64,000 bases of DNA from Undaria pinnatifida (GCA_012845835.1 JABAKD010000002.1:19978129-20042128), one strand, 5' to 3'; shown: positions 1 to 12,112, numbered from the stretch's first letter. Notes: generated by a model from the letters alone, not told the origin. Numbers and translations: made by a program.

Positions 1-2400
1 TCTGTCCGATGCACTTGTGCCATTGGGGTTCCGACGTGGTCAGTATGAGTTCCAGTGCACGGTGATCGAGGAAAAGTCGGACCTTTTCGGCCATTATAAA
101 TTGCTCTGCGCGAGAATACGAAACGTCGTCGACGACTAACGCCGACGCTGTCCATTGCGAAAAACGGAGGAGGATTGCCGAAACAAAACGACGTTTCCGG
201 TGGAATAATCGCGTCTAGGGTCAAAATCGAGGGGTCCGAGACCTCGGAGGGTATGGTTGAGGCGCGCAGTGCAGCCCTTGGGGGGCAATGGGTCGCCGAC
301 GCGAACGGCTGGGCCGGTTTTACGGTCACCGGCGGTGGGGCGCTATCGCGCGTAGGCAAAACATCGCCAGAAATGGCTCTCTCTGGGCCCATCAATTGGG
401 GGTCGACGGAGGCACGGGGCTCGGAGCCCGTTCTTTAAGGAGCGAGTCATCCGCTCGACGGCGGGCAGATACCCCGGGTACGTTGACCGGAGGTTGTGGA
501 GTCACCACGGGTTCGACGGGCAGTGTCGGGATCGCCTGTTCCATTGATGCCGTGGAAGTCCGAACGGGGTGCTCGTGGGCACACGAAGACGAAGGGGACC
601 CTGCAGACACTCCAGACGAATTCAAGAACGGTTCTCGGGCAGGCGACACTTGAGTGCCTGCCGGAGGGGGTTTCTGCCCTGCACCCACGCCTGAGGGTGT
701 GGGCGGGGTAGCTAATCTCGTTCTTCGATAGGGGACAGACCAAAAGACTCGCCGTTCATGCCAGGGAACGACAAGTCGAGTGCTAAAGAGGGGCTCGGGG
801 TTCCGGTGCCGGCCTTCCCGCACCTCAAACCAACTGTCGCCGTATGGTCGGGACCAGGAGGGACGGGTGTGCAGGAGCGAGGCGGGGGGCGACGCCCTCG
901 CGAAGGGTCAAGGTGGCGCGGCAGGTCTAAACCCGGGGCGCGCATTGCGCCATGGAGAGTGTTGCTTGAGGCGAGAGCACCCGGCGCGGCAGTGGGGCCA
1001 CTAAAAGAACTGTCAGCAGACGTTGCAACACGCGTGGGCGAGACGCGGGGTTTGGGCGCAGCCGGACTTAATCCCGAGGGGCGGCCAGTAACCTGGGTCT
1101 AAAGTCGGTGCTGCAGGAAAAATTCCAGATGCGCGGCGTTTTTCGGCGGCGGTTGGCAGCGAAAGAACGCAAGAGCTCTTTGCGGTAGCAAGATGTGCTG
1201 TGTCACAAAGCCTAGGAAGGTTGCCGGTACCCATGGTCAACGTTCGGGGCTTGAGGGCAGTGGTCGATGCTGGTCGGCACTGGGCGCTTGACAGAGCGTG
1301 GGACACGATTATCTTGTGAAATCTGTGGTTGTTCCCCTGGCAATGCTGGCGGTGGACGCGCGAGGGGTGCCGTACCACCGTCGGGGCGCCAGTTACCAGT
1401 GCGGAAATGCCAGGTTGACGCGCATAAGGATTACTATTGTGCGACGGACCAAGGCGCATGTTAAGGGCGTTATTCGTTGAAGCGGGCGAGGGCAGGACTG
1501 ATTGGTGTGCAGTTATGGCTGAGCTATTTGTGTTGTGACCGTAGCCACCGTCAGACCCCTGCTGCGAGTATCCGGGACGCGCGTCTTGTGAATTGTGACC
1601 GGAGTTGTGTGACTGACCCTGGCCGTGTTGCCGGCCTGACCGGTGGCAGCGGCCCTTGCGAGAGCTGGTTCCGGGCCCTCCTGTTTGTTGCCGCGGCGGT
1701 AGGGCAGCATGCGCTCTTGCCAGCGGCGGTACGCGGCGCCGTTGTCCCCGAGCTGACCAAGCTCGGGGTTGATACACCCGCTAGCATTAATAAAAGGGTG
1801 CGAGCACTTTTTAAAAGAATATGACGTCTCGTGGAAAATTAAGGCAGTGTCCCTGCTTATCACGAAGGGCTGCCGCGCGTGCGGTCGGCGAGAGGAGGCC
1901 GCTCCATAGAGGAGGGCCATCGGCCGAAAAGGTACCACTAACAGTGCAGACTTCATCACAATGCGCAGGCGGCCAGTGTGAGTATGACGTGGATGAGACC
2001 CAGGGGCCGGTGGAACGTTGTCAAACATTCATTACTACCGGGTTGCGAGAACCCGTCGCCCAAGCAGAAGTCTGCGGTGTCGCGCGTCTCTGCCCGCGGC
2101 CTAGGGCGGCAGGCGAGGGACCCATCGGAAACACGTCCCTCCGATACCGCAGGCGCAGTTGAAAATATTTTTTCGCCATTTATGGCAGGTGTCTTATTAT
2201 TCGCAAGGGTACCCAAAGCTGACCACATAGCATCAATCGAGTCAAAAGGCTGAGGACGAGTTGCTAGTTCTCCAGGGTACAAATTAGGCAAAGCCGTGGA
2301 AACTGCTCGTTCACGCTAAGACGCAAAATTCCCAGTACAGCCCCACCCCTGGCGCCAATGCGTGCTCGCTGCCCGTCACCCCCGATATCATAAGGAAATT
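1..2400. other. GC-rich stretch, coding-like but unrecognised
   Basis: Long overlapping open frames exist on both strands, the longest on the minus strand at 1013-1777 and 1513-2028. They lie in GC-rich sequence, and none shows a motif I recognise. The minus-strand frames are rich in Gln, Ser, Asn, Pro and Arg, which could fit a decayed retroelement gag or linker region, but that is a guess. No start, intron signals or paralogue elsewhere in the window supports a gene. Confidence 0.3.
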
Positions 2401-2403
2401 AGA

Positions 2404-2670
2404 GGGTATTAGTCCGTTTGGCCACTTGCCATAGTTTAACCAATTGCCTACCCGAACTAAGCCTTATAACACTCTCCACCCCTGAACGGCGGGATAGCAG
2501 GCCGGCCGAACATACGGGCAGACGTGTCAATATCTAAGCGATTTCATTCCCTGGGTATACCGGAGAGTATTTTTCAAGTTTGACATCGAAAAAAATCGTT
2601 AAAAGTTTACTGTTGGTGATTGGCAGGATTCAAACCCACGACCCATGGTCTGTCGACGACGCCATTTATT
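2404..2670 (-). mobile_element. TRIM copy T1, partial
   Basis: This is a decayed minus-strand copy of the small LTR element found repeatedly in the window. The 3' LTR lies at about 2404-2471, reading TATTAGTCCGTTTGGCC to CCTTATAACA, and is followed by the internal region. The primer-binding sequence (reverse complement of TGGCGTCGTCGACAGACC) ends near 2663. The 5' LTR is missing beyond it. Confidence 0.75.
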
Positions 2671-3467
2671 ACCAGGTATAAGACTAGGGGCTGTTACAGA
2701 CACAGGCCACCCTTTGCAGGTCTCTCTACTATGCAGGTTCCACGTTGGCCACTCACTTGTACTAGATGAGCTCTTGTATTAGTCCACACGCCCACGGATG
2801 AAGAACTGACCGTGTGCAATTCCTCGAAGCATAATCACCATCCCCCTTTTCCTACACGCACATGCCTTCAAAGGCATGTGAAACCCCTTTTATATAATTT
2901 CCATATTCTAGATCTCAAGCCTTGTTAAGCTTCCAGGGCAATACCATAACACCTTGACTTGTTTGAACCGCTAAACGTTATCCAAATCCAGCACCGCCAA
3001 ACTAACCACTTTTCTGTGCCGTTGCCCCTTAGCCTATTTACTGTAGAACTATTGTACTCTACACTCACTATTAGGGGGGAAACTACTTGGAAAATTGCTG
3101 AATTCGGTCATAAAGGCTCAACGGAGAGACTCTGTCGTGGCAACGGCGATTTTTTCGTGGCGCCCCGTTGTTACGGTTGCTTCCTGCACGTCGGTTGATA
3201 TCTGGGCTGTGCAGCACTACGGTGCTTCCCAACGGGACCCACTGCAGCACCAAATACCCCAAGGCAATTTGTGGAGGATAGGCAAAAAAATCGCCGTGCG
3301 TACACAGACCGCGGACGTCTACGTGGTGTTCTCTCTCGATGACCCGGCACTAACGAAGGTGTGTTTTGCTTCGGCGCGCTACACGAGCTCTACTGGCGTT
3401 GCATGCACCTGGGGTTCTTGGGATTCGTGAATCCGTTCACGGGCAGCACGTTTGTCGGGGGTGAAAT
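2671..3467. other. no gene seen
   Basis: AT-leaning sequence with short open frames only. I see no recognised motif and no repeat shared with the rest of the window. Confidence 0.4.
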
Positions 3468-3582
<115 letters not shown>

Positions 3583-3589
3583 TTTGTCT

Positions 3590-4525
3590 TTCTCAGGGAT
3601 TGTCCATCCCTGGCCTCTCAGAGCTCCAACTTCCATATTTCTTGCGGAACCTTTCCAGCTTTTCTGTGCTTTCCAGCTTCGTTCGAAATACGAAACGCCA
3701 ATAGTACATACCGGTACTACTACAACACCAGGTTTGTACATACCATCAGATACCGTACGCTGTTGGGTCACACGCACGCCCAGCTCAGATCAGTCCGGCT
3801 ATATATAGCCCAGCAGCGCAGCGTAGCGCCGTGCGGAGCCGTGCGGTGCGGTGCCGTGCCCTTCGCTGCGGTGCTGTGTCGCTGCGCGCTGTGCTTTCTT
3901 TCGAAAATAGAGCAGTACCGGGTATAATGCGTGTTGTGTACGGAGTACTACTTTTCCTCTTTTTTCTTTTTCTACATAATATATTTGATCTTTTACGGCC
4001 CCCTGTTTTTTCCCCCACGCAAATTACCCCCATACTGCCAATCAGACACCGGTCGGTAACAAAAGCACACAGCACAGCTGAGCACAACAGGGCAATTTGC
4101 TTTGCACAAGCAACTCTTGGCATTATCAAATCGCTGTTCGCACCGAATCATGGGTCTCTTCTTTCTGCCCCCTTTACATACGTTTTTGCGGTGCCGTGCC
4201 CTTCGCTGCGGTGCTGTGTCGCTGCGCGCTGTGCTTTCTTTCGAAAATAGAGCAGTACCGGGTATAATGCGTGTTATGTACGGAGTACTACTTAAAATTT
4301 CCTCTTTTTTCTTCTTCTACATATATTTGATCTTTTACGGCCCCCTGTTTTTTCCCCCACGCAAATTACCCCCATACTGCCAATCAGACACCGGTAACAA
4401 AAGCACACAGCACAGCTGAGCACAACAGGGCAATTTGCTTTGCACAAGCAGCTCTTGGCATTATCAAATCGCTGTTCGCACCGAATCATGGGTCTCTTCT
4501 TTCTGCCCCCTTTACATACGTTTTT
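3590..4525 (+). repeat. tandemly duplicated 340-bp unit with TATA-like leader
   Basis: Two adjacent copies start at 3848 and 4188, both reading GCGGTGCCGTGCCCTTCGCT, and run to about 4525. Each contains GAGCAGTACCGGGTATAATG and a CT-rich tract. Upstream of copy 1 is GGCTATATATAGCCCAGC, a good TATA-box look-alike within a GC-rich GCAGCGTAGCG context. A diverged single copy of the leader and unit start lies at 48860-49065. This is probably part of a dispersed transposon or promoter-bearing repeat; no protein is visible. Confidence 0.8.
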
Positions 4526-4792
4526 AGTTGCATTATTCCTTGCCTCGCGCGAGCGTAGCGGGCGGCGTCAGCCGCCCGCGGAGCGGAGCCCTTGTATATA
4601 TTATTAATAGACAAATACTTCGGTGTGGTTCTTGGGGTTCGTGAATCCATTCAGGCAGCCTTTTTTGTCTGGGGTATATTCAATGTATAATACAGACAAA
4701 ATAATTGCTCGGCACCGCGGCGTGTGGCTATCATGGCTCGGGTTGACGCGCACCTACTACTGTTTGTTTTGCGCCTGATTTTGGTTCAGGCG

Positions 4793-4910
4793 AGGTTTTG
4801 GTTTTGGTTTTGGTTTTGTTTTTTTTGGTGTTGGCTTTGGTGTGGGTTTTCGTTTCGGTTTCGGTTTCGGTTTCGGTTTCGGCTTTGGTTTGTGTTTTGG
4901 TTTTGACTGC
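4793..4910 (+). repeat. hexanucleotide microsatellite (TTTTGG / TTTCGG)n
   Basis: Runs of GTTTTG change to GGTTTC units. The open frames across it are low-complexity artefacts (Trp/Phe or Lys/Thr/Pro repeats). Confidence 0.9.
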
Positions 4911-6558
4911 TGTTTCCGTTTCCGCGTCGACTCCGACTCCGGTCCAACCACTCCGTCGAATGGGTTCAAGCAAACGATCGAGATGTTCCTCACCATATAA
5001 TTTGGCCTAAGATTTTTTTCCAGCACCGGTTACAAGTCTTATAGCTACTATCGTGCGTCAGGTTTGGTTTTTTTGTGGTCGGCCGTTTGACTGTCTCGAG
5101 CAATGTGTACTGGCACGATAGTTCCTCCTCCGCGTGTCCCGTTGGCCGACCTCGACACGTTTTTGTTGTTGTCGTTGTTTTCCTTTCTGCCGATCCCCAC
5201 CCTCCCCTTGCTTCGTTCAAGGTAATAATGGTAAACGGAATGATCTGTGGCCACGCTATGCGCGGCCCATGCGGTCCAGAATTGATTGAGGTTGTTGTGT
5301 TCCAACCTTTCGGCAAGAACACCGTTATATACTAGACTACACTACTTAGTACTACTACTTGTACTATACTTTACTTGCTGCTGAAGAAAAAAGGATATAC
5401 CCTACCGACCCAGCCGAGACCGGTGATTTGCCCGTGGATACTGGATATATCGGTAGAATGAATAGTGCCCTCTATAATAAGTAAGTAACAAGTATACTAT
5501 ACCTTCGTAGTACTACATTAATCTTTGTACGTACCAACCTACCTGCCAACGGCAAAAAAAAGAATCTCCGCGAACAACTTTCTGTGACCAATGCAGCAGC
5601 AGCTGTGTGTCGATTGGTATCATAAATAACGACAACAACAACAACAACAGCAGTTGTTAGATTCCTCGTTTGTTTGGCGACTGAAACAGTCCGCGCGAAC
5701 GAGTGGCTATAATATATGTCGACTGCATGTTGCTGTGTTTCGTGCGAAAAACACAAATTAATTGCAATTAATTTGTTGATCTCTCTCTATCTTCTGTGTA
5801 ATAGAGATCGGAGAGCCGGTAAACGAGACTGACTGCTGAAACTGCTAGCTGTGCTTGCGGTTGCTGCTGCTGTGCTTTACTCGTATGTATGCTGTCGCTG
5901 TGTTTTCGTTGTGGTTGATACGGCAGTTGGAGGAGGAGAGTGTTTTTTCATTAATAATAAAATGAAAAGTGTAGACTAACCTCTCTCTCTGCCTAATGAA
6001 TTATTATTAATAATATAGCAACATCATCATTCATTCATTATTATTGTTGTTGGTTCAGCATCACATCATCATCTTCATCAATCAGCCATCACACAGGGCC
6101 GCCGTTGACGCGGCAGATAAATAGAAAGCAATTTTCGTAAACTGAATGTTTTTGTTGTTTGCTGCTGTGAGAAAACTCTCTGTCCTCGTATACTACTCGT
6201 ACTATACTATTAGATAGACTATTAATAGACTATACACGAGGTATAGACTATATTATAATAAATACTAGAAATTCTCTGTAAAACTGAGTCTTTATTTTGG
6301 CAAGAGCAGGCTTGTACGACAATCTGTCTGTCTATCGGTGTGTGTCTGCCGGCATCCCTTAGCCTTCCTTGTATTTTTGGGATTTGTTGGCATCCCTTGC
6401 ATTTTTGGGATTTATTTGTGTGCCGATGATCGATATAATAAATGAACGTTCGGTATAGATACTGTACCAATTCCCTTCCATACCATATCATGCCGCACCC
6501 GTTACCTGCCATACTATGCCGTGCCATGCCAAACGAGACGGCACCACATTGTTGTTGT
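4911..6558. other. no gene seen; AT-rich with short microsatellites
   Basis: Contains a short CAA run near 5632-5652 and scattered TAATAA and CATCAT stretches around 5950-6080. It also has two nearby GGCATCCCTT/ATTTTTGGGAT motifs near 6350-6410. Nothing looks protein-coding. Confidence 0.4.
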
Positions 6559-6937
6559 TGAGGAATTCGAAAGGTTTTAGTCCGTTTGACCACGTGCAAA
6601 AGGTTGACCAATAGCTTACCCAAACTAAGCCGTATAACACTCTCCCCCCCTGAAACGGCGGGATAGCAGGTCGGCCGGATACACGGGCGGACCTGTAAAT
6701 ATCCAAGCCGTTTCATTCATTCCCTGGGCATACCGGGGAGAGTATTTTTCAAGTTCGACATGGGGAAAGTCTGAAAAAGTTTATTACGGTGGATGTGGGG
6801 CTTGAACCCACGACCACCCCAAAAACCCATGCTCTGTCGACGACGCCATTTGTTAAGGAGTAAGTGGGGTATTAGTCCGTTTGACCACTAGCAAAAGGAT
6901 AACCAATAGCTTACCCAAACTAAGCCTTATCATAACA
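6559..6937 (-). mobile_element. TRIM copy T2, nearly complete
   Basis: Minus orientation. A degraded 3' LTR (about 6559-6645) is followed by the polypurine tract complement CTCTCCCCCCCTG and the internal region. The primer-binding complement ends in GACGACGCCA near 6847, and a 5' LTR runs from TGTTAAGGAGTAAG to about 6937. An insert lengthens the tRNA-like part (CGACCACCCCAAAAACCC). Confidence 0.8.
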
Positions 6938-6986
6938 ACATGCCATACCGGATCATCTACCGTACTTAGTCTATTAATATTAATAT

Positions 6987-8061
6987 CAGGGATGTACGTT
7001 ACAGCAGACTCGCGGAAATTGTTACGGGAAATTAACGGGCATCAGCTTTCTTTTCTTGTTACGTATGGCTGTTACGGGGTGAAAACAAACACCCCCCCGG
7101 GTGTTTCAATCAAACCATGATACTGTTAAGATACGGCCTCGAAAGGCCTGTAATCATCCGAATTTGAGATCATTTGGATGGGTTTCGTATGACAAGGTTG
7201 GCGTTTTATATTCGGGAAAGTTAGGAAATAGATCGGGGGCACGTGCCTCCGATCTCAGAAGCTATCCGGGGCTCTGGTGGAATCGAGTAAAGCAACGCCT
7301 CTACGACTTCGGCTAAGAAAGTGAGTACTCTCCGAGGACCTGCTCAATTGGCAGACCTGCAGGGGGCACTCTTGTGTCCCCGCCAATAACCTTACAATAC
7401 ACTCACTAAAAATAAACTAAATCGCACTAAATAGAAAAAATGCGTGCACGCGTGTACAACTGCTTATTATGCTCCATGAACACGATGGTCAAGTAGTAAG
7501 TGTCAGGTATACAAGGCACCACTTGTACTGAACATACTAGAGGTATGGTATCATGCCAACGTATCACACCAACCAGCTGATACCAACTAACTGCCGCAAT
7601 GGGTAAAGCTGGCAGCAGCAGTATCCGAATTTTTGTAGACTTTTCCTATATATAAGCAAACCTATTATACAAGCAAAAACATCATTCAAAGAATAGTCGA
7701 CATACATCATATGAATGATATACATATTATAATAAATATGTGCCTACTAATTTGTGAGCACCTGATACTAAAAACAGAATGCTAGGCATGACTACACAGA
7801 TACACTGCGTATGACTGGTTTTGCATTTCCGCATGGTGCGCGCTGTGCGTTGCGCTCTTCGCTGTGTGCTGCGTTTGTTGCCTTCGCTGCTGCTATATGA
7901 TACGCTGCTATATGCTATATTGTATCTAAGGGCTTCCACTATGTATGGAGGATTTTCTTACCGGAGATAGGGGGCACAATTTTGTTGCGGCAAAAATCTC
8001 GTTACGCACGGTGGACCTTCGTTTCGCGTAATTACGTGTTACACCGTAACGTACATCCCTG
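6987..8061 (+). mobile_element. hAT-like non-autonomous element, about 1.07 kb
   Basis: A perfect 16-bp terminal inverted repeat, CAGGGATGTACGTTAC, bounds this segment (6987-7002 and its complement 8046-8061). The CAGGGATG ends resemble hAT termini. The 8-bp flanks (ATTAATAT and ATTATTTA) match at only 5 of 8 bases, so the target duplication is weak. No transposase is inside; a solo LTR is nested at 7124-7396. Confidence 0.65.
7124..7396 (+). mobile_element. solo LTR, family B
   Basis: Starts TGTTAAGATACGGCC and ends CCTTACA, 273 bp. It is closely similar to the LTR at 41949-42217. Both flanks carry ATAC (7120-7123 and 7397-7400), a 4-bp target duplication, so this is a clean solo LTR inserted in the hAT-like element. 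Confidence 0.88.
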
Positions 8062-9384
8062 ATTATTTACCACATCATCCCAAGTAGTCCCGCATGGGGT
8101 CGCTCTCGCACTAATATTAACATAAACTATAGCACACTGATTTCAAGACAAATAATCCATACTGGCTTCAAGCTAAAAAAACGGATATTATAGAAAAAAA
8201 ATTGAAAAGGTTTTCAGAAACTCGACTGAGAGTCGAAAAGCAGGCTAGACGGAGTGAGATAGCCGGTAGGTACCACAGAAATAGTATAGCTCCTACCTGC
8301 CGACAAACATTTTTAATACTAAAAAAAATAAAAAATACAAAGGTCCGAAGTGGACCCTTAAGTGCAAGCAACTACTCCCGTCGTCCGCCCCTGTTATTCG
8401 CGGGAGCCGCAAGTAGTACTGTTCGCGTTGCTCCCATCCAACAACGTTGACTTTGAACATGATGACAACATCTCATGGAAGGAATCTTCGGTGTCCTCAA
8501 GAAATCCCGATATATACACCGACGCGCCACCCTGGTTTCGGTGAAGGAAGAGCTCGAACGACGAATACAGCAAATTCGCTGTAGTAGTAGGTTGTCGACT
8601 GTGAGCATCGTTGGGGGGGATAAGCATCGCATTGCATCTTCAAACATTATTACCAGCTGAACTTTGACATACCACGGCAACGAAAGCTATTGTAACGCGC
8701 GCTCAGTGGTGGCTCATTCAGGGTTTCGATCGTGACGCTCCGTGCGTCCCCTCCTGTGTCGTTCGTCAACATATTATCCCATCGTCCGCACGAACTGTGT
8801 TGCCCAACTCCAAAACAGGCTCAGCACAAAGTGGATAAACCTCGGCAACAAGCACGGAGACGATGGCGCCATCAAGTCTGCAGAGCCTCTTAAGAGGAAG
8901 CTGGACAGTGTTGGAGCCAGCACCTACGCCCGAAACGTGAGTGGCTAAAGCAGACCTTAAATATGTAGTCGGGCGTCGGAAAGATGGATCTCTTCGTCAG
9001 CATGTGCAGAAAATACTGTTTTCCTACTCCAGCTCACCCTGCTGATCGATCTTGCATTCCAGCTCACCCTGTTGCTACGGACATATGTACTCGCTGCCTG
9101 ATTCTCGGACTGAGCTCCAAGCCCCTTCGCGTCTAGGAGTACGAGCTTATTTGGCGTGCGTACCACGGCAGTATCTACATTTTGTATCACGATGTGCTTA
9201 GATACGTCAGATTTGAGTTATTGGCATTATTTGTATGCATGCATGCGCGGAGGAGCGGCGGGCATCAGCCCACCGCGGTGATTCCCCGCTTGTATCTTGT
9301 ACTGTTTCCCATGTCAACGGCATCCAACCTTAACGCCGTCTATATCACGTTGTTCACTACCCTCAACAGGAATTAATTGCTGAA
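8062..9384. other. no confident gene; possible decayed upstream part of the MULE
   Basis: Short plus-strand open frames at 8475-8660 and 8742-8948 encode basic, helix-prone peptides that could be pieces of a transposase N-terminal region. I cannot align them to a known motif. The association rests only on strand and proximity to the SWIM-containing fragment downstream. Confidence 0.3.
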
Positions 9385-10279
9385 ATGCTCGGCAGTGCCC
9401 AGTACATTTCTGTTGTCGCTGAAGGGCAGGGTTGTCATGACTACCTGACGAGCTTGGCGACTCGGGTGGGCAACCACGTGGACGTTTGCGCTCAGGTACC
9501 AGCTGAAGCGTTTGAGGGAGACAGTAATAAAGACACTTCCATGTGGGGCACGGCATCGATGGGGTCTTTCATGGAATTAGTTAGCAAAGTTGACATCGAC
9601 TGTGTAGTTCACGCCCAGAGCAATTTTCACGGGACGTCCAGCTGCGCACATTTTTGTGGTTGGGCCTGACGGGTTCCACCTGTGCACTTGCCTCACACTA
9701 TTGAGATGCGGCTTACATTGGTCACATACTTTGGGCGTGCTTGTTACTAAGTTGGGCCGAGGCGACGAGTTCCTCGGCGAATGTATACACCCGCGATGGC
9801 GGACCTCTTGCGAGTCGTGGACTTTGTACAGTTCGAATCTGAACGAATTCGACGGGCGTGAACGTGGAGCATATACAGATGGATTTACGCGTGATGTAGG
9901 TGACATGGATCTGGAGATGAACCTTGCAGATTCTCAGGATGACCCGGCCGGCCGCGGTACTGTAGCCCTCAAGAGAGGAAGGCTATACGCAAACTGTGTA
10001 GCGCGTGCCATGAAGTGGGCCAGTGTAATATCCGGTCAATTCGACAGTTCTCCAGCTTCGTACACGCGATTTTGCGAGCTGTTTGATATATTTGACCGTG
10101 ATGTTAATGAAACCGTCACGGCACCCGTCCCTTTGGATGGCATCACGGGGCTAGGCCACCCTCCGCTTTCCCTCTCGAAGTCACGAAAGGAAACTAGGCA
10201 CAAGGACTGTTTTGAAGGACGCCCAAAAAATAAAGACCGGAGCGGGGACACTACAAGTCTCATAGATGTGGCGAAGTAA
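9385..10279 (+). pseudogene. MULE-type transposase remnant with SWIM finger
   Basis: The C-terminal part of a Mutator-like transposase, broken by a frameshift near 9650-9660 between two plus frames. The first frame ends around VVHAQSNFHG. The second (from 9656) continues with the SWIM-type pattern CTCLTLLRCGLHWSH, then IHPRW, then a C-terminal tail with LSLSKSRKE and EGRPKNKDR. Such basic GRPK tails are typical of MULE and FAR1-related proteins. In the canonical CxC...CxH finger the third Cys falls where Trp is seen here (TGG codon), so the zinc site is probably broken. No terminal inverted repeats were found around it. I judge it a decayed, non-functional copy. Confidence 0.65.
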
Positions 10280-11494
10280 ACTTGGGTAGCTTCCGTTGGC
10301 GTCTGAGAGTTGTGTCGTTTGAGGAGATACCGCATTGTTATGTGTTGTTTGTAAAAGTAGTGGCGGCATCGAGGATACACAGCAGTATTGCCAGCATGTA
10401 ACATTTTGTTTTAGTGTACCAGTACGGTGGACCGGTTCCGGGGGGTTTCGATCTCGGGGCGGAACGCATGATTGGCTCAGGATATGACGTGTACTGGTAC
10501 CGTGTAATTTTGTGACGAGTCATGGCGTCTCTTGTTGTAGTGCACCGGCATGTCAAGTGAGAAGGTCGATTGCATCGAGAAAGCAACCCATTTGGTTACT
10601 TTCACAGTAGCGGAGAGGTTGTCACGCGCTGCGCGGGACAGCTTGTCTTATTCATATCTTGCTGGTACGATCTGTATTCGTCGTGGTGCTGTGCCGAGTG
10701 CTAGCTACGCCAGGTTTGGCGCGCGCGCTACCCACTCCTTCGAGTTGTGGCGCCTGGTCGTAGAAGCACGTGAGATCGGCAGCTCCTCCTGCCGCAGTTT
10801 GGCGGGTCGGGTGTCTTCTTTGTCTACACCATAGTACTATTAATACTATACCACTACTAATAATACGGTCGTCCGCGCTTTTGGCCTCAGTCCGATACAC
10901 CTATTGATTGCAGCGTACGCTTAATCGGATACGACGCTATTAGCTGTGGTTTTTTGTTTTGAGCATACGGGGGGGGGGGGGGGGGGGGGCAGAGTTCTTC
11001 GCGTTGCCATGCAGGCGCCACCGAATCGGTGCCCTCGTTATATTTTTTGGGGCGCGGGTCTATTTCCTTTTTGGCGGGCTCACTGTTGAGTTTTTAGCTC
11101 GGCTAATTCCGATGTAGGACGCAGCTTGCAATCATGAGTATCGACCCTAAATTCGTCGAACTCACGGCCGACGTTGTTAGAACAACCAATATATATATAC
11201 GAGGGTGTTCGTCCTACTTTCTGGGAATGCTCATGAGTGATGGACATTGAGATTCATGCTTCACATTGCACCATGTCAAACTTAAAATAATTAACAATAA
11301 TAACATTTTTAATGGCGCGATTAATCTACGACTCACTGAATGCTCTGCATTATTTTGACCCCCACTTCACACGACCTGGAGGCTTTAGAACGTTGATAAT
11401 CAAGGATGGCAGTTACATAGTATGGTAGCACATTGCAACGCGGCAGATACCCCAAACATATTACATTTATGTGTCCCCTACCCTCGGACACCTA
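10280..11494. other. no gene seen; G-run and a dispersed motif copy
   Basis: Holds a G homopolymer at about 10971-10989. A copy of the dispersed CAGCTTGCAAAGATGAG...CTCAC motif lies at 11120-11180. The open frames are short and unrecognised. Confidence 0.45.
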
Positions 11495-11650
11495 TGTTAT
11501 AAGGCTTAGTTTGGGTAAGAAATGGGTTAACGTTTTGCACGTGTCCAAGCGAACTAATACCCCACTAATTCCTTAACAAATCGCGTCGTCGACAGACCAT
11601 GGGTTTTTGGGTCGTGGGTTCGATTCCCACCATCCACAATAATAAAATGG
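11495..11650 (+). mobile_element. TRIM copy T3, 5' half
   Basis: The LTR runs from TGTTATAAGGC (11495) to CTTAACA (11578). A mutated primer-binding site (TCGCGTCGTCGACAG) and the tRNA-like T-arm GTGGGTTCGATTCCCAC follow. The copy stops near 11650, where it meets the oppositely oriented copy T4. Confidence 0.85.
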
Positions 11651-12112
11651 TATTACCGTATTCTACACAAGATAACACACCCCCGGTGATACATTTGAGC
11701 GCTTGAAAATATTATCACCGGGTGTGGTATTCTGTGGGGTGTGTGGTATCTTCTGTCGCCATATTACTTGGTATTAGACTAAGGCGCTATATTTCGAGCC
11801 CCAAAAATTATCACCGGGGTGTCGTATTCTGTGGGGGGTGTGGTATCTTATGTGGGTGTGTTATCTTGTGTAGAATACGGTAGTCCGTTTGAACCACTTG
11901 CAACAGGGTAACCATTTGCTTACCCAAAGCTAACCTTATAACACTCTCCCCCCCTGACACGGCGGGATAGCAGGTCGGCCGGATATACGGGCGAACGTGT
12001 CAGTATCCAAGCGGTTTCATTTCCTGGGTATACCGGGGAGAGCATTTTTCAAGTTGGACATGGGGAAAGTCGTAAAAGTTTTTTATTTATTATGGGTGGT
12101 GGGAATCGAACC
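11649..12112 (-). mobile_element. TRIM copy T4, split by a MITE
   Basis: A minus-strand TRIM whose LTR sequence GGTATTAGTCCGTTTG is interrupted at its TA dinucleotide by the MITE at 11656-11880. After the MITE, the LTR continues to CCTTATAACA, then the polypurine complement and internal region, to about 12112. The primer-binding end is missing. Confidence 0.82.
11656..11880. mobile_element. MITE, 225 bp, TA target duplication
   Basis: A perfect terminal inverted repeat of about 27 bp starts CCGTATTCTACACAAGATAA, and its complement ends at 11880. TA flanks both sides (11654-11655 and 11881-11882). Removing the MITE and one TA restores TRIM LTR sequence. The interior holds two diverged direct copies of a roughly 46-bp unit containing ATTATCACCGG and GTATTCTGTGGGG. 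The TA target points to a Tc1/mariner-like transposase supplied in trans. Confidence 0.9.

Noticed and set aside
4724..5026. Trp/Phe-rich and Lys/Pro/Thr-rich frames near 4.8 kb
   Set aside because: Frames through a TTTTGG/TTTCGG microsatellite.
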